NCBI RefSeq assembly: GCF_023022965.1
Contig: NZ_CP095462.1
Span: 1,550,001-1,614,000 of the forward strand
DNA from: Ectobacillus sp. JY-23
GTDB lineage: Bacteria; Bacillota; Bacilli; Bacillales; Bacillaceae_G
DNA: 64,000 bases
Reading direction: 5' to 3'
A program made the translations under genes and the position numbers. The notes beneath the pieces are model-generated. The model did not search any database. It was not told where the DNA came from and saw only the letters and a list, made by a program, of their open reading frames with translations. The number at the start of each line of letters is the position of its first letter. Within the stretch, counting starts at the first letter, position 1. Below are positions 49,599 through 59,054 of this stretch, one piece after another.

Positions 49599-50237
49599 TT
49601 AGTTCTTTACGGCCTCCATAATCCAAACAAAATGATTATATCGTGTAAACGTAACCGTAAATCCATTATTTGTAAATATAGTTTCCATAACCGGGATACG
49701 TGTATAGTATTCCGATTGAAGATCCTTTGCCAAATTATGATATCCTTTCGTGATCGCTTCTTCAACAGTCTTATCAAATGCTTCTTGATTTATGAATATC
49801 GTATCGGCGAATACTATTTTACCACCTTTTTTAAGCATTTGCCCATACTTCTCTACAGCTGTATTCTTCTCTTCATCAAGCAGATGATGAAACGCATACG
49901 TACTTACAATTGTATCGACCTGTTCAGGTACATGAAAATTTAAGAAATCGCCTTCGCTTACAGAAACATGCTTCGGTAATTTTTGTTTAGCGATTGCACG
50001 CATTTCTTTAGATGGTTCAATACCGTATACGAGATGGCCCGCCTCTAATAATTTATTGGTTAAGTTTCCAGTTCCCACACCAAATTCTAATACTGTACCT
50101 GTAGATTTTGCAACAACATCATTTAAAATCGCTTCATAATTAGAAAATACTTCTTTATATTCATCATCTTCTCCCGCAACGAAAGAATCATAAGTATGTG
50201 CCCATTCATCAAATAGTTGATTAAATTCTGTTCCCAT
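49599..50237 (-). CDS. yrrT: SAM-dependent methyltransferase YrrT
   Basis: A 212-residue class I methyltransferase with the SAM motif [15 protein letters not shown]. YrrT heads the CymR-controlled methionine-to-cysteine operon in B. subtilis; its substrate is unknown. The ATG at 50237 is preceded by AGGGG, and an upstream in-frame reading would run through the promoter. A sigma-A promoter and a CymR-like site lie directly upstream. Confidence 0.92.
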   Translation of the reverse strand: MGTEFNQLFDEWAHTYDSFVAGEDDEYKEVFSNYEAILNDVVAKSTGTVLEFGVGTGNLTNKLLEAGHLVYGIEPSKEMRAIAKQKLPKHVSVSEGDFLNFHVPEQVDTIVSTYAFHHLLDEEKNTAVEKYGQMLKKGGKIVFADTIFINQEAFDKTVEEAITKGYHNLAKDLQSEYYTRIPVMETIFTNNGFTVTFTRYNHFVWIMEAVKN

Positions 50238-50258
50238 TATGTTAATTCCCCTTTTTCT

Positions 50259-50270
50259 CATCGGATTTAT
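50259..50270. promoter_or_regulatory. possible CymR-binding site of yrrT operon
   Basis: CATCGGATTTAT resembles the ATCGGAATTTA half of the CymR motif and lies just downstream of the -10, a position suited to repression by cysteine signalling. Confidence 0.45.
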
Positions 50271-50274
50271 CAGT

Positions 50275-50303
50275 ATAATATGCTGATTTGTTTCAAAAGT
50301 CAA
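50275..50303 (-). promoter_or_regulatory. sigma-A promoter of yrrT-mtnN-mccAB
   Basis: The minus strand shows TTGACT, 17 bases, TATTAT, 38 bases before the yrrT start. Confidence 0.75.
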
Positions 50304-50428
50304 CTTATCCCTACTATGAATTCTTTTCCAAATGTGAAAAGTAGAAGCGGCTTGTTCAGATTCATGAGGTAGAATTCCTCTGAATTGAGGAGATAGACAA
50401 CAGCAATTTTATACTTTCTTATCCATTA

Positions 50429-50581
50429 AGCTCTGTTAAACATTGAAGGTCTCTTTCTGCAGGCAGTCAGAGAGTCTACTTAGCACTGCACATCTCCCTT
50501 TGATTCGCTTGTACCGCAGGAGTCTATCCCTTCGATTCCAATCAACAAATGCGGATTATCACATCAGACTTTAACACAGTC
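50429..50581. mobile_element. MITE-like repeat, copy 3 (degenerate)
   Basis: The ends are recognisable with mismatches (AGCTCTGTTAAAC / CTTTAACACAGTC), and internal pieces (GATTCGCTTG, CGCAGGAGTC, CCAATCAACAA) match copies 1 and 4 in reverse. No target duplication remains, so it is an old insertion. It fills most of the 300-base gap between yrrT and yrrS. Confidence 0.72.
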
Positions 50582-50589
50582 AGTAAATA

Positions 50590-50619
50590 AAAAAGACGAG
50601 CAAATCAATTTGCTCGTCT
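50590..50619 (-). terminator. terminator of yrrS
   Basis: AAGACGAGCAAA / TTTGCTCGTCTT with a 4-base loop and a T run on the minus strand. Confidence 0.9.
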
Positions 50620-51236
50620 TACATTAATTTATGAACCAGTGTCGGTTGCCAGCCTTGTCCTTCTACCCATTCAATGTATACTTTAAATCTTTCTTTCGTA
50701 TCCTTTGCCTGCACGGTTCCAATCGCCTTATTTGGACCATTATTGCCAAGGAACAAAATAGTTAATGTGTCTGCAGGAATATCAAGCGCATAAGAAATCG
50801 CTTGGGTCATCTCTTTCCAGTCTTGAGAAGAAGAATCAAACTTGGTAACATGCGGTTCACTTTGTGCAGTACCAATTGGCTTCCAAGACGGATTTGTATA
50901 TGCTTCTGCAACACCAGGACTTTGAGACTCAGGAACTTGTACTTTCTGATCTTCTACGACAGGTGCCGGATTTTCAATTACTTTTTCTTTTGGTTTAGAT
51001 TCAGGTTTTTCAGAAGAAATCTCTTTTTTCATTTTTTGTTCTTTCTTCGGTTCTTCCTTCTTCGTTACCTCTTTTTTAGGGGCTTGTTCTTGTACCGTTG
51101 GTGTCGCAAAAAAGGTTTGGTACGCAACTGTAACAGCTGCAAGCAACACAATTCCGATAAATATGTTTAAAAACCATGCTTTTCGGCGTTTTTGTCTTTT
51201 TGTTTGCAATCTTGAATTGTCTTCTAACTGCGGCAT
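50619..51236 (-). CDS. yrrS: YrrS family protein (DUF1510)
   Basis: A 205-residue protein with a basic cytoplasmic N-terminus, one transmembrane helix (about residues 23-41), a lysine/glutamate-rich linker and a folded C-terminal DUF1510 domain (NPSWKPIGTAQSEPHVTKFD). It is paired with the penicillin-binding protein gene pbpI, as in B. subtilis, suggesting a cell-wall role in sporulating cells. The ATG at 51236 lies nine bases behind GGAGG. Confidence 0.9.
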   Translation of the reverse strand: MPQLEDNSRLQTKRQKRRKAWFLNIFIGIVLLAAVTVAYQTFFATPTVQEQAPKKEVTKKEEPKKEQKMKKEISSEKPESKPKEKVIENPAPVVEDQKVQVPESQSPGVAEAYTNPSWKPIGTAQSEPHVTKFDSSSQDWKEMTQAISYALDIPADTLTILFLGNNGPNKAIGTVQAKDTKERFKVYIEWVEGQGWQPTLVHKLM

Positions 51237-51336
51237 GTTTACAACCTCCATCAACAATCATTCAACGTTCATTGTAGCACTATTTTGAAAGAGGTTGAAT
51301 AAAATTTTGTCGATTGTCATAAAACAAAAACATTTG

Positions 51337-53076
51337 TTACATACCCTTGTTAGCGATTGCTTCTACATAATCTGCAAATACTTTCCCTGCTAAATTGTCA
51401 ACTTCGTTCGTATACAGTTCCACGCTCACCAGTGCATATCGCGGTGCTTCGTAAGGAAAATAGCCTGCAAACCAACGGTTCACATAATTACCCTCCCCCG
51501 TTTCCGCAGTGCCACTCTTACCGGCGACCCCACCAGGAAGACTTTGGTATCGCTTACCGGTTCCCTTTGAGGAAGTAACAACACTTCGCAGAAGCTGCTG
51601 TAATTGTTCCATAACACGTTGACTCAACTGCGAATGTACTTCATGTACAGGAAATTCATGCATAACAGCACCATTTTTATATTGAATTTCTTTAACACCG
51701 GTTACCTCAATTCTCTGTCCCCCGCGTGCAATTGTCGCCATCATATTGGCGATTGCAAGCGGAGATATCCGAACATTTTTTTGACCAATCGCGGTCTGTG
51801 CAATTGCCTTGTTAATATGTTTATCTGATTGCGCCTTCCAAATTTGCATGGCTTCTTCTTCAGGAAATTGTTTAAATTCCGTAAAATGAAAGACATTCCC
51901 CTTCCATCCTACAGTTTGAGACAATCCCAGCATCTTCGCATATCTCTCTAGAACATCCTCGTCCTCTTTGATTAATTCAGAAGCAATCTTTGCAAATGTA
52001 TGGTTACAGCTCTGCGCAAAACTCTCTTTAAATGTTAACATCCCCATTTCGTGTTCTGCCGGACCTTCTCCATATAAATCTTGGTCACAATTAAATGTAC
52101 CGCTTGTTTTTCTTTTATCAATTGCAGCAGCAGCTACTACAGTTTTAAAAACAGAACCCGGAATATGTGCAGAAAGCATTTGATTTTTAGCTCCTGCAGC
52201 GTATGCATGCTGAGAATATGTAGCAAGACTCGGTTTGCTTACCATCGCCAAAATTTCACCACTTTGTACATCCAATAGAACGAGACCGCCTTTTTTCATT
52301 CCAGATTCCTCCACTACTTTCTCAGCTAGCTGCTGCAACTCTTTATCTAAGGTTGTACGAATGACAAGCGGATAGAAAGGGTTAGCCGTACTGCTATACT
52401 TTACTGTTTTTCCAAACATTGGCTCACCGGTTTGGTCCACATGATACAATAACTTTGACTCACCGCTCGTTACTAAAAATTCATCAAAGGCACGCTGAAA
52501 CCCAGATATACCAATAGGAGTATGCGGTGATATAATCCCTTTCTGTATTTTATTCCTATATCGTTTCCGGACCTCAGTCTCATTTTGTCCTGTAATACCG
52601 ATGAGATGGTCTGCAGTTACTGCTCCACCGGTTTTTGCGTAAACAGCCACTACCCCCGGCACTTTTAGATGATTTACATCCTCTATTTGCTTTGCAGATA
52701 ACTGCAGCACCTCTCCATTCTGCTTTAATATAACTGGCTTCTGTGTAAGCTGTAACATAATGTGCTGAGGGGAAATGTCCAGAATATGTGCGAGTTGTTC
52801 CACTGGCCAATCTACATACTTGAGAAAAGGAAATAACACTACACTGCCATGTACATCGTCCACTAACTTTTCACCTGCTCGGTCCACAAAACTACCTCTA
52901 CCATCATGTATAGATACAGCATGTACGCGTTGCATAACACTTTCTTCTAACAAATTTATATTTCTCTTAGAAAATGACTCCGTTTCAAATAGCTGAATTT
53001 GCGCTAGCCTCGCTAGCAAAAACAGCATTCCACCTGCCATACAAACAAGCAATATATATAAACGTTTTTTTTGCAT
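51337..53076 (-). CDS. pbpI: class B penicillin-binding protein PbpI
   Basis: A 579-residue transpeptidase with one N-terminal membrane anchor, a dimerisation/pedestal domain and a C-terminal transpeptidase domain. The catalytic motifs are SVFK (in IPGSVFKTV), SCN (in SFAQSCNHTF) and KSG (in GVAGKSGTAET). It resembles YrrR/PbpI, a sporulation-phase enzyme. The start is ATG 53076; its GAGGTG ribosome binding site is inside a hairpin with the end of the greA spacer. Confidence 0.92.
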   Translation of the reverse strand: MQKKRLYILLVCMAGGMLFLLARLAQIQLFETESFSKRNINLLEESVMQRVHAVSIHDGRGSFVDRAGEKLVDDVHGSVVLFPFLKYVDWPVEQLAHILDISPQHIMLQLTQKPVILKQNGEVLQLSAKQIEDVNHLKVPGVVAVYAKTGGAVTADHLIGITGQNETEVRKRYRNKIQKGIISPHTPIGISGFQRAFDEFLVTSGESKLLYHVDQTGEPMFGKTVKYSSTANPFYPLVIRTTLDKELQQLAEKVVEESGMKKGGLVLLDVQSGEILAMVSKPSLATYSQHAYAAGAKNQMLSAHIPGSVFKTVVAAAAIDKRKTSGTFNCDQDLYGEGPAEHEMGMLTFKESFAQSCNHTFAKIASELIKEDEDVLERYAKMLGLSQTVGWKGNVFHFTEFKQFPEEEAMQIWKAQSDKHINKAIAQTAIGQKNVRISPLAIANMMATIARGGQRIEVTGVKEIQYKNGAVMHEFPVHEVHSQLSQRVMEQLQQLLRSVVTSSKGTGKRYQSLPGGVAGKSGTAETGEGNYVNRWFAGYFPYEAPRYALVSVELYTNEVDNLAGKVFADYVEAIANKGM

Positions 53077-53114
53077 ACAAAACACCTCATCAACAGTGTT
53101 GACGAGGTGTTTTG
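53077..53114 (-). promoter_or_regulatory. hairpin enclosing the pbpI ribosome binding site
   Basis: ACAAAACACCTC pairs with GAGGTGTTTTGT across a 14-base loop that can itself pair (TCAACA/TGTTGA). The GAGGTG of pbpI is in the 3' arm and the ATG follows directly, so the fold would hide it. Confidence 0.65.
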
Positions 53115-53126
53115 TATTTCATACTT

Positions 53127-53603
53127 TTATTTTACAGAAACAATTTTTACTTTCATATCTCCGCCCGGTGTTTGTACCACTACTTCATCACCAATTTGTT
53201 TACCAAGAACACTTCTCGCAATTGGAGAATCATTAGAAATTTTCCCTTCAAACGGATCTGCTTCCGCACTTCCTACAATTGTATATGTTTCTTCTTCTCC
53301 ATCAGGTAACTCTACAAAAGTCACTGATTTACCAAGTGTTACAACAGAAGATGTTTCTGCATTTTCTTCAATAATAACGGCATTGCGAATCATATTTTCA
53401 ATTTGTGTTACACGACCCTCAACAAATGCTTGCTCATCTTTTGCTGCATCATACTCAGAGTTCTCAGAAAGATCGCCGAAGCTTCGTGCGATTTTAATGC
53501 GCTCAACAACCTCTTTACGTCTTACCGTCTTTAAATATTCTAGTTCCTGTTCTAGTTTTTCTTTTCCTGCTTGTGTCATTGGATACGTTTTTTCCATTGC
53601 CAT
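53127..53603 (-). CDS. greA: transcription elongation factor GreA
   Basis: A 158-residue factor that rescues backtracked RNA polymerase by stimulating transcript cleavage. The N-terminal coiled coil carries the acidic tip motif [18 protein letters not shown], and the C-terminal FKBP-like domain ends [13 protein letters not shown]. The start at [10 protein letters not shown] is eight bases behind AAGGAG. It is downstream of udk in the conserved order. Confidence 0.97.
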   Translation of the reverse strand: MAMEKTYPMTQAGKEKLEQELEYLKTVRRKEVVERIKIARSFGDLSENSEYDAAKDEQAFVEGRVTQIENMIRNAVIIEENAETSSVVTLGKSVTFVELPDGEEETYTIVGSAEADPFEGKISNDSPIARSVLGKQIGDEVVVQTPGGDMKVKIVSVK

Positions 53604-53667
53604 GTTTTCCACTCCTTTTTATGTATGCCGATTCCTCACTCCGAGGAGTTGTTCCATATAAAGACAT

Positions 53668-53689
53668 CCTCACCCGTTTCCGGGTGAGG
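53668..53689 (-). terminator. hairpin between udk and greA
   Basis: CCTCACCCG / CGGGTGAGG with a 4-base loop; the following bases are only moderately T-rich, so termination may be partial. Confidence 0.5.
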
Positions 53690-53758
53690 CTTGTATGCTC
53701 CATTCTATTCGCTATATGGGAATGAAATCCCTTCTAATGGACGTCTTTTTCTATACTA

Positions 53759-54397
53759 TTACAAAACTGTGATTTGTTCAAGGATTGTCCCAATTTTTGT
53801 TACCATTAAATCGATGGCAACATGATTTTGACCGCCTTCTGGGATAATAATATCCGCATATTTCTTGGATGGTTCAATAAATTGATTGTGCATAGGACGT
53901 ACAACATTCACATACTGATCAATAACGGAATCCATGGTACGACCACGCTCTTCTATATCGCGTTGCATCCGACGCAAAATGCGAATATCCGCATCTGTAT
54001 CAACGAACAATTTAATGTCCATTAAATCACGCAGACGTTTATCCTCAAGTACAAGAATGCCTTCTAGAATGATAACATCCTTCGGTTCTACAGGAATCAC
54101 TTCATCCGAACGGGTATGAATTTTATAATCGTATACAGGTTTTTCAATCGGTTTATATTGCAACAATTGTTTAATATGCTCAATCAACAAATCATTATCA
54201 AACGCTAACGGATGATCATAGTTTGTTTTTAATCTTTCTTCAAACGGCAAATTACTTTGATCTTTATAATAATAATCCTGCTCCAGCATTAAAATGGAGT
54301 GGCCTTTGAATTGATCAAAAATGGCTTTTGTCACACTCGTTTTTCCCGAACCAGAACCGCCCGCGATTCCAATTACAACAGGTTTTTTCTTCCCCAT
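53759..54397 (-). CDS. udk: uridine kinase
   Basis: A 212-residue P-loop kinase phosphorylating uridine and cytidine in pyrimidine salvage. The Walker A is GGSGSGKTS at residues 13-21, with [13 protein letters not shown] and the [17 protein letters not shown] lid also typical. The start is ATG 54397. It sits between trhP2 and greA, as in B. subtilis. Confidence 0.96.
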   Translation of the reverse strand: MGKKKPVVIGIAGGSGSGKTSVTKAIFDQFKGHSILMLEQDYYYKDQSNLPFEERLKTNYDHPLAFDNDLLIEHIKQLLQYKPIEKPVYDYKIHTRSDEVIPVEPKDVIILEGILVLEDKRLRDLMDIKLFVDTDADIRILRRMQRDIEERGRTMDSVIDQYVNVVRPMHNQFIEPSKKYADIIIPEGGQNHVAIDLMVTKIGTILEQITVL

Positions 54398-54415
54398 TAA
54401 TCGTACCACTCTTTC

Positions 54416-55696
54416 TTATTGAAATCTTTTTCTCATCATGTCATAAGGTCGTACAGGATTCGTTACTTTTATCTTTACAATTTCAAGTGGATGTCTCGCT
54501 GCATCTAACTCAGTTCCTTCTTCATTCCAAATTGTTCCTACCGTTTGTGTAAAGTTATCCATATCTGGTCCAAAAAACTCTACTTCTTGTCCAGGCTTGA
54601 AGTGGTTACGTTGCTGAATTGTTGCAATGCCTGTTTCTTCGTCGTAAGCCAGTACCAGACCTACGAAATCATACGTTGTCTTTTTGCTGTGCTTGCCGTA
54701 CATTTGCTCTTCAAAGCCCGGTACACCTTCAAAGAATGCTGATGCTGTATCGCGGTTTGCACACTTATCAAGCTCCTCAATCCACTCTTGCTTAAATACA
54801 AAGTTATCTGGGTCTGCACAATATGCGTCAATCACCTTGCGATATACGCTTACTACTGTTGCAACATAGTGAATGGATTTCATACGCCCTTCAATCTTCA
54901 AACTATCCACGCCAATTTCAATCATTTTCGGAATAGACTCTACAAGTGTTAAATCCTTCGGGCTCATTGCAAATGGTGCATCACCTTCAGCAAACAGCGC
55001 TGTTTCGGGTGCATTTTTGTCTTGTGACAAGGTTTGAATTAAATCATAGTCCCAGCGGCAAGATTGACAGCATCCGCCACGGTTACTATCTCGTGCTGTC
55101 ATATGGTTACTTAGTGTACATCTGCCGGAATACGCAATACACATCGCACCATGAATGAAAGCTTCAATTTCAACATCTACTTTTTCTTTAATTTCTTTAA
55201 TTTCTTCGTAGCTTGTTTCTCGTGCTAATACAAGTCGATGCAAGCCCTCTTCTTTCCAGTATTGTGCCGCTTTCCAGTTGGATAAGGATTGCTGTGTGCT
55301 CAAGTGAATTTCAATAGAAGGTGCAGCTTCTCGACATGTTTCAATAATAAGCGGATCTGCAACGATAATGCCCGTTACACCAGCACGTTCAATACCTTGC
55401 AAATACTCGCGCAAGCCATCCATATTTTCATTATGTGCAAAAATGTTCGTTGTTACATATATTTTTGCGCCGTATTGCTTCGCAAATGCAACACCTTCTG
55501 CCATTTCCTCTAAGGTGAAATTATCAGCATTGGAACGCAGACCAAACTCTTGCCCGCCAATAAACACTGCATCTGCACCGTAGCGAACGGCAATTTTTAG
55601 CTTTTCTAGATTGCCCGCAGGCGCCAACAATTCCGGCTTTTTCACAATAACACGTTTGCCGTCTACAATTTTTGATATCTCTCGTACAACTGTCAT
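54416..55696 (-). CDS. trhP2: U32 family tRNA hydroxylation protein TrhP2 (YrrO)
   Basis: A 426-residue U32-family protein once annotated as a peptidase. In B. subtilis YrrN and YrrO perform prephenate-dependent 5-hydroxylation of the wobble uridine in certain tRNAs. Conserved features include PELLAPAGNLEKLKIAVRYG and cysteines in YSGRCTLSN and GGCCQSCRW that may bind an iron-sulfur cluster. It is 12 bases behind trhP1 and upstream of udk. Confidence 0.92.
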   Translation of the reverse strand: MTVVREISKIVDGKRVIVKKPELLAPAGNLEKLKIAVRYGADAVFIGGQEFGLRSNADNFTLEEMAEGVAFAKQYGAKIYVTTNIFAHNENMDGLREYLQGIERAGVTGIIVADPLIIETCREAAPSIEIHLSTQQSLSNWKAAQYWKEEGLHRLVLARETSYEEIKEIKEKVDVEIEAFIHGAMCIAYSGRCTLSNHMTARDSNRGGCCQSCRWDYDLIQTLSQDKNAPETALFAEGDAPFAMSPKDLTLVESIPKMIEIGVDSLKIEGRMKSIHYVATVVSVYRKVIDAYCADPDNFVFKQEWIEELDKCANRDTASAFFEGVPGFEEQMYGKHSKKTTYDFVGLVLAYDEETGIATIQQRNHFKPGQEVEFFGPDMDNFTQTVGTIWNEEGTELDAARHPLEIVKIKVTNPVRPYDMMRKRFQ

Positions 55697-55708
55697 GCTG
55701 TCGCCTCC

Positions 55709-56638
55709 TTAATATACTGTTTCCTTATAGAAGAATCCTGTATCAAGCGGTCTGTTTACCGGTTGTAACTCTTCAATTTCTTTATATAAACGATCTTTTA
55801 CATCATAGTAAGCATCGCGATCTTCTACACATAAATCAATTGCTTGTCTGTATTTTTTAGTAACATCAATAATATAAGCAGGACTTTTTAACACACCATC
55901 AATTTTGAAGGAATCCACACCTGCGTCAATAAGTTCTTCCAATTCATCAATGATGCAAATATCATTGGGACTCATAATATGTGTACCATTTACATCTTCA
56001 AATACAGGGTATTTGTTATTGCGCTCTTTGTCATACAAGAACATATTTTTTTCAAGCTTTTTCTTTTCAATTTCCATTTCGCGACCTTGGTATTCAAAAT
56101 AGTTTCCAATTAAGGATCTCTTAGACTGGAACATACATGTCATACCGTGCACTTGTACTTCAATTTCCACTTCTGCGTGCTCTTTAATTTCAAGAATAGC
56201 ATCAAAGCTTAACTCACGCGCCAACACAGCACGCTTTGCTCCTTTACGGCCCCAATAATTGCAAGTAAACCAATTGGTTGCTGTTGTTTCTGTGTTCCAG
56301 TGTAATTTCATATCAGATGCCACTTCACGCGCAGCCATTAACACAGCAGGATCGCCAAATACAATTGCATCTGCACCCACTTCTTTTACAAATGCAGCAT
56401 ATTCTGTTAACGCTTCTACTTTCTCGTTATGAAACAATGCGTTCATCGCAACATATACTTTGACCTTGTTTGCATGAGCTACTTCTACAGCACGCTTCAC
56501 ATCTTCACGTAAAAATTCGCCTGCCAAACGAAGTCCAAATTGTTGTTCCCCAATAATAATTGCATCTGCACCCGCTTTTGCTAATGCTTCTATATCTTCT
56601 ACCTTAGTTGGTGTTACCAATAGTTCAGGTTTTTTCAT
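55709..56638 (-). CDS. trhP1: U32 family tRNA hydroxylation protein TrhP1 (YrrN)
   Basis: A 309-residue U32-family partner of TrhP2, with KPELLVTPTKVEDIEALAKA at the N-terminus and ILEIKEHAEVEIEVQVHG in the core. It lacks the C-terminal extension and most of the cysteines of TrhP2. Both are needed for wobble-uridine hydroxylation in B. subtilis. Its start overlaps the trmR stop by four bases. Confidence 0.9.
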   Translation of the reverse strand: MKKPELLVTPTKVEDIEALAKAGADAIIIGEQQFGLRLAGEFLREDVKRAVEVAHANKVKVYVAMNALFHNEKVEALTEYAAFVKEVGADAIVFGDPAVLMAAREVASDMKLHWNTETTATNWFTCNYWGRKGAKRAVLARELSFDAILEIKEHAEVEIEVQVHGMTCMFQSKRSLIGNYFEYQGREMEIEKKKLEKNMFLYDKERNNKYPVFEDVNGTHIMSPNDICIIDELEELIDAGVDSFKIDGVLKSPAYIIDVTKKYRQAIDLCVEDRDAYYDVKDRLYKEIEELQPVNRPLDTGFFYKETVY

Positions 56639-57276
56639 TTGTGTTCACCTCTTTTTTTACTTACAGCTACACCATCGCCAATGGGAAAAATCGTCGTGTG
56701 ATACCCAGGGTGAGCCATTAACCATTCATTATAGCTCTTTATCTTTTTCACTAAACTTCGCATCCGCTTGTTTTCAATGGTTTCTTCTGCCACAAGACCG
56801 CGAAACAGCACATTATCGGTCAGAATAACACCGTTATCCGTAAGAAGCGGCTCATACATTTCAAAAAAGCGCTGATATTGACCTTTTGCAGCATCTATAA
56901 AAATAACATCGAATTTACCGTATGCCTGCACTTGTTCGCCTGTTTCCAGTGCGTCACCGAACAAAAGGGATATAGAATTTGTTAAATTCGCTCTCTCTAT
57001 ATAAAATACAGCTTTATTGTACCGTTCTTCGTCGCGCTCAATGGTAACTACGCGCGCATCCGTTGCCTTTACCATACAAATGGCTGAATAACCAATCGCC
57101 GCACCAACCTCTAAAATTGCTTTGGGCTGAATGAGTCGAAGCAACTGCAACATAAATTCCATGCCCAACTTGTCCATAATTGGAACGCCGTGCTCTGCTG
57201 CAAATTGTTCCATCTCTTGAAGCAACGCGTCGTCCTGCTTGACTAGCGAAAGCAGATATTCTTGTACTTTGTCCAT
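56635..57276 (-). CDS. trmR: tRNA 5-hydroxyuridine methyltransferase TrmR (YrrM)
   Basis: A 213-residue class I O-methyltransferase of the catechol-O-methyltransferase type. The SAM site is AILEVGAAIGYSAICM, metal-binding residues are in DVIFIDAAKGQYQRFF and LTDNVLFRG. YrrM methylates the ho5U made by TrhP1/TrhP2 to mo5U34, so the three adjacent genes encode consecutive steps of one tRNA modification. It heads the operon behind the promoter at 57352-57379. Confidence 0.92.
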   Translation of the reverse strand: MDKVQEYLLSLVKQDDALLQEMEQFAAEHGVPIMDKLGMEFMLQLLRLIQPKAILEVGAAIGYSAICMVKATDARVVTIERDEERYNKAVFYIERANLTNSISLLFGDALETGEQVQAYGKFDVIFIDAAKGQYQRFFEMYEPLLTDNGVILTDNVLFRGLVAEETIENKRMRSLVKKIKSYNEWLMAHPGYHTTIFPIGDGVAVSKKRGEHK

Positions 57277-57324
57277 ATGAAGAAGCTCCTTTCATCAAGC
57301 ATTGCGTTTGTACACTATAAAGAA

Positions 57325-57344
57325 GCCCGGCAATCAATCCGGGC
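57325..57344 (-). promoter_or_regulatory. leader hairpin of the trmR operon
   Basis: GCCCGG / CCGGGC with an 8-base loop, followed by TTCTTT on the minus strand, lies in the 5' leader between the promoter and trmR; it may attenuate transcription. Confidence 0.45.
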
Positions 57345-57351
57345 AATCTGA

Positions 57352-57379
57352 ATTATACAGGCAAATGTACGATATGCAA
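57352..57379 (-). promoter_or_regulatory. sigma-A promoter of trmR-trhP1-trhP2-udk
   Basis: The minus strand shows TTGCAT, 16 bases, TATAAT, about 75 bases before trmR. Confidence 0.65.
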
Positions 57380-57427
57380 AGATTATATCATGGTTTTTAA
57401 CCCGATATATTTTACCATATATAAATG

Positions 57428-57457
57428 AGAGATGCGAACTTTTTATTTCGCATCTCT
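57428..57457 (-). terminator. terminator of mltG
   Basis: AGAGATGCGAA / TTCGCATCTCT with an 8-base loop just after mltG; the T run is short. Confidence 0.65.
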
Positions 57458-57462
57458 TTGTA

Positions 57463-58542
57463 TCAACGCTGTGATGTAATGTGTTTTTCCTTTAATGCAT
57501 TGTGTTCCTCTAATGTTTTTGCGAAAAACACCTCTCCATTTAAAGCTGCCAAGAAATAATAATAATCCGTTTGTTCCGGATCAAGAGCGGCTTTCATAGA
57601 AGGCTCTCCAGCATTCGCAATAGGACCTACGGGTAAGCCTGTTACAACGTATGTGTTATAGGGTGAAGCTATCTTTAAATCACTGTATAAAACGCGATCC
57701 TTATGCTTTCCGAGCGCATATAGCACTGTTGGGTCAGTTTGCAAAGGCATGTTTGCCTTCAAGCGATTATAAAAGACACTTGCGATTTTACGGCGGTCCG
57801 TCATCGCAGTTGCTTCTTCTTCAATTAACGAGCTCATTGTTAAAAACTGATGTACATCAAAGCCTAACTTTTCAATTGCCGGCTTGTTTGCTGTTACGTA
57901 CTGATTTGTTTTTTCCAGCATTGGTTCTACAATTTCTTGTAACGTATTCTCTTTTTTATAGTACGAATATGTTGCCGGGTACAAATATCCTTCTAATTTA
58001 TACGTGATAGCCGGATTTTGTAGCTTATTGGTTATAAGCTGCGGATAGGTTTTTTGTAGCTCCGCTAGAACGTTTCCATCATTTAACTGTCTCAGCACGT
58101 CATCTTCGTTAAACTTAAATTCGTTGGCAATTATTTTAACAATATCCTTTAGTTGAGAGCCTTCCGGAATGGTTATCTTATATCGCGCAGGATTATATAC
58201 GCTTCCGCTTGTAATAATAGTAGCAATCTCTTTTACACTCATGGAAGGACTCAATAAATAATTTCCTGCCTTTAAGCCGTTTTGGAAATTCGCCTTTACA
58301 TAATATTGAAACACGGTACCATTTTTAATAATTCCATTTTTCTCAAGTAATTCACCAATTCCCGCTGTTGAAGTACCCGATGGAATTTCGATTTCTTTTT
58401 TCTCTGCGGTATCAGCCACCGGCTTTAGGGCAGATGCAATGTATCCATAGCCGCCAATTGTCACTGCAAAAAGCAACAGAATGATTATGGCAGCGATTCT
58501 TCTTCGCTTTTTCTTTTTTGCTTGCTCGTTCCAACTTATCAA
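57463..58542 (-). CDS. mltG: endolytic murein transglycosylase MltG (YrrL)
   Basis: A 359-residue YceG-family enzyme that cuts nascent peptidoglycan strands and sets their length. A very basic cytoplasmic start (KKKKRRR) leads into one transmembrane helix (about residues 16-36), then a LysM-like domain and the catalytic domain with the active-site Glu in SSLIEEEAT. The start is taken as TTG 58542, nine bases behind GGAGG; an ATG seven codons earlier would include the ribosome binding site. Confidence 0.92.
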   Translation of the reverse strand: MISWNEQAKKKKRRRIAAIIILLLFAVTIGGYGYIASALKPVADTAEKKEIEIPSGTSTAGIGELLEKNGIIKNGTVFQYYVKANFQNGLKAGNYLLSPSMSVKEIATIITSGSVYNPARYKITIPEGSQLKDIVKIIANEFKFNEDDVLRQLNDGNVLAELQKTYPQLITNKLQNPAITYKLEGYLYPATYSYYKKENTLQEIVEPMLEKTNQYVTANKPAIEKLGFDVHQFLTMSSLIEEEATAMTDRRKIASVFYNRLKANMPLQTDPTVLYALGKHKDRVLYSDLKIASPYNTYVVTGLPVGPIANAGEPSMKAALDPEQTDYYYFLAALNGEVFFAKTLEEHNALKEKHITSQR

Positions 58543-58704
58543 ATGCCATGCCCTCCTTTTCATTGGTCTTATTATACTACAATTAATCGACCGTTTTCGA
58601 TATTATTCTACACCAAAGGATGATGAAGCTGTCTTTTATACCATTTTAGCCGAGAAAATCTAACCTCAAGCATTATAGATTGTAGACTGCGTATTTTCAC
58701 GGAA

Positions 58705-58735
58705 TATAAAAAACGGACTGTTCTCACAGTCCGTT
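58705..58735 (-). terminator. terminator of yrzB
   Basis: AACGGACTG / CAGTCCGTT with a 6-base loop and a T run on the minus strand. Confidence 0.9.
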
Positions 58736-58739
58736 CCTC

Positions 58740-59042
58740 TTATAACTCTTCTTCATCCATCAATGTGTTAAATAGCTCTTGCACCATTTCCCACTCTTCT
58801 TCGTTTTCAATTGGAGCCAATCTTCCACCTTCTTCATCATCCTCATCTGGCTCTACGATAGCAGCATCGTAAATTGGATCTCCATCTTCATCATATTCAC
58901 CGATTGGTGAGTACACTACATACATTTTGTTACCGAAGCGATCGGATTCAAATGTTGTAATGATATCACATAAATGCTCATTTCCATTTTCGTCTACAAT
59001 TGTAATTTGGTTCTCATCCACGATATCGTGCTTGTCTGTCAT
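58740..59042 (-). CDS. yrzB: YrzB family protein (DUF1292)
   Basis: A 100-residue, strongly acidic DUF1292 protein (TIVDENGNEHLCDIITTFE; EEWEMVQELFNTLMDEEEL). It occurs next to ruvX and ireB throughout Bacillus; function unknown. It is 12 bases downstream of ruvX and ends the alaS-proximal group with a strong terminator. Confidence 0.93.
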   Translation of the reverse strand: MTDKHDIVDENQITIVDENGNEHLCDIITTFESDRFGNKMYVVYSPIGEYDEDGDPIYDAAIVEPDEDDEEGGRLAPIENEEEWEMVQELFNTLMDEEEL

Positions 59043-59054
59043 TGTTCTTCACTC

